Shown here one piece after another: positions 16,409 through 17,378 of a stretch of 17,378 nt of DNA. This DNA comes from Porticoccus sp963925605 (GTDB lineage: Bacteria; Pseudomonadota; Gammaproteobacteria; Pseudomonadales; Porticoccaceae): positions 1 through 17,378 of the forward strand of contig CAWURY010000003.1 of NCBI GenBank assembly GCA_963925605.1. Direction: 5' to 3'. Within the stretch, counting starts at the first letter, position 1; every line of letters begins with the position of its first letter. Both the position numbers and the translations under genes were made by a program. The notes beneath the pieces are model-generated. The model was not told the DNA's origin. It did no database searches and worked only from the letters and a program-made list of their open reading frames with translations.

Positions 16409-16954
16409 TTAATCTTTGAGGAGAAAAAGGAACTCGTTTCGCGTGGATTGCTGATCACGGAAACATCCTAGCATTGCTGAAGTTTTCATAATAGAGTTTT
16501 GCTTTTCTACGCCCCTCATCATCATGCACATATGCTTAGCTTCTATAATAACAGCAACTCCAGATGCCCCCGTGACATCTTCAATTGTTTTAGCGATCTG
16601 CGTTACTAGATTTTCTTGAATTTGTAGGCGCCTCGCAAACATGTCCACTATCCGTGCGATTTTTGATAGACCTAGAACTCTGCCGTTGGGAATGTAGGCT
16701 ACATGGCACTTGCCAATAAATGGCAATAGATGATGTTCGCAGAGTGAGTAAAGTTCAATATCCTTAACTATAACCATTTCTCTAGATTCAGATGGAAATA
16801 AAGCGTGATTGATGATTTCTTCAAGATTCTGATGATAACCTCTGGTGAGGAAATTAAATGATTCTGAAGCCCGTTTGGGGGTGTCAATCAGGCCGGGTCT
16901 GGATATGTCTTCACCGGTAGATTCGATAATTTTTTTAAAGCAATCTGCAGTCAT
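16409..16954 (-). CDS. folE: GTP cyclohydrolase I (type IA)
   Basis: First step of tetrahydrofolate synthesis: GTP to 7,8-dihydroneopterin triphosphate and formate. The 181 residues match the short form found in Pseudomonas; E. coli FolE is 222, with a longer N terminus. Zinc ligands are Cys72 and His75 in YSLCEHHLLPF and Cys143 in HMCMMMRGV. Active-site His74 and His141 are present, with GLSKIARIVDMFARRLQ (94-110) typical of the family. The conserved N-terminal ISRPGLIDTPKRA is complete, so the gene is not truncated. ATG 16954 has AGAAGG about five bases upstream on the minus strand. It is convergent with the gpsA/DUF4389 unit and divergent from aroC. Confidence 0.97.
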   Translation of the reverse strand: MTADCFKKIIESTGEDISRPGLIDTPKRASESFNFLTRGYHQNLEEIINHALFPSESREMVIVKDIELYSLCEHHLLPFIGKCHVAYIPNGRVLGLSKIARIVDMFARRLQIQENLVTQIAKTIEDVTGASGVAVIIEAKHMCMMMRGVEKQNSIMKTSAMLGCFRDQQSTRNEFLFLLKD

Positions 16955-17069
16955 TAATGCCTTCTCAGTTCTTGATTTGATTGAAGCTCAATGAGTCTAA
17001 ATAAATGAATTCTTGTTTTAAATCTATGATTTCTTGAGCGCTCACAATAGCATAAATGGTTGGACAAGT

Positions 17070-17097
17070 ATTATAGCTATTGTAGTTTTTATGGCTA
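17070..17097 (-). promoter_or_regulatory. Candidate sigma70 promoter for folE
   Basis: On the minus strand, TAGCCA (17092-17097, four of six to the -35 consensus) is followed after 16 bases by a perfect TATAAT (17070-17075). The leader would be about 110 bases and contains the perfect 10-bp palindrome TGAGCGCTCA (17035-17044). Plausible from box quality and position, not proven. Confidence 0.5.
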
Positions 17098-17155
17098 AAT
17101 TAGTTAACAATTTCCATGTAGTATCTATCCGCGTAAAGATATATAGATTATCGTC

Positions 17156-17161
17156 TATAAT
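17156..17161 (+). promoter_or_regulatory. Candidate -10 box for aroC
   Basis: A perfect TATAAT lies about 68 bases before the aroC start. Upstream -35 candidates at 16-18 bases (for example TAAAGA, 17134-17139) match the consensus in at most three of six positions. An 8-base tandem repeat, ATTGTGAT then ATTGTGAG (17191-17206), lies in the presumed leader. Weak evidence. Confidence 0.35.
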
Positions 17162-17228
17162 ATGGCAATAATTTTTTGTGTGCCTCTAACATTGTGATAT
17201 TGTGAGATGAATATATTTGGATGTGTTT

Positions 17229-17378
17229 ATGTCAGGCAATACTATTGGAAAATTGTTTTCTGTAACCACTTTTGGCGAGAGCCATGGGCCATCTTTGGGT
17301 TGCATTATTGATGGGTGTCCTCCTGGTCTTGAAATCTCTGAGGAAGATATACAGTACGATCTAGATCGACGCAAACCA
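17229..17378 (+). CDS. aroC: Chorismate synthase, 5' part only
   Basis: The last 150 bases are the first 50 codons of aroC, open to the window edge. The protein starts MSGNTIGKLFSVTTFGESHG and continues with a CIIDGCPPGLE segment and DLDRRKP. This is the highly conserved start of chorismate synthase, including the His of the GESHG signature (His19), an active-site residue in the family. The enzyme makes chorismate from EPSP, the last shikimate-pathway step, using reduced FMN. ATG 17229 is preceded by a modest TTGGA site seven bases upstream; an ATG at 17221 is out of frame. Truncated by the window, not by mutation. Confidence 0.95.
   Translation, partial: MSGNTIGKLFSVTTFGESHGPSLGCIIDGCPPGLEISEEDIQYDLDRRKP

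Noticed and set aside
1..17378. Novel defence, mobile or biosynthetic system
   Set aside because: Both strands were read for unexplained long frames, repeat arrays, transposase or integrase motifs, terminal repeats and RNA genes; every substantial frame belongs to a known core gene or is a shadow of one.

Overview
The window is an ordinary piece of core chromosome from a gammaproteobacterium. It has AT-rich codon use and AT-rich intergenic gaps; GC was not counted. The gene order, gltA divergent from sdhCDAB-sucAB-lpd-sucCD, matches the arrangement known from Pseudomonas and relatives. The dedicated lpd inside the suc cluster and a gpsA-DUF4389 pair point the same way. An AT-rich marine or host-associated member of the Pseudomonadales/Cellvibrionales is my best guess, by gene order and protein similarity from memory only.

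Layout. Positions 32-1309 (minus) carry gltA, citrate synthase. A divergent control region (about 1310-1613) holds a strong sigma70-type promoter for gltA and another facing the sdh genes. From 1614 to 12608 nine plus-strand genes run head to tail: sdhC, sdhD, sdhA, sdhB, sucA, sucB, lpd, sucC and sucD. Gaps are short or overlapping, and a good terminator follows at 12622-12649. Together with citrate synthase they cover five TCA steps: oxaloacetate + acetyl-CoA to citrate, 2-oxoglutarate to succinyl-CoA, succinyl-CoA to succinate with ATP/GTP formation, and succinate to fumarate with electrons passed to quinone. A hairpin with a T-rich tail between lpd and sucC could reduce read-through into sucCD.

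Downstream, htpG (Hsp90) has its own leader with a heat-shock (sigma32)-like -10 box and a perfect 14-bp palindrome. It is followed by gpsA (glycerol-3-phosphate dehydrogenase, phospholipid synthesis) and a small DUF4389 membrane protein. folE (GTP cyclohydrolase I, folate synthesis) lies convergently on the minus strand. The last 150 bases are the first 50 codons of aroC (chorismate synthase), divergent from folE and cut by the window edge.

I found no mobile element, CRISPR array, tRNA, rRNA, phage gene or defence gene, and nothing I would call an undescribed system. The points worth a second look are regulatory: the lpd-sucC hairpin, the htpG leader, a dyad in the sdh promoter, and the lysine-rich HtpG linker, plus the uncharacterised DUF4389 protein.
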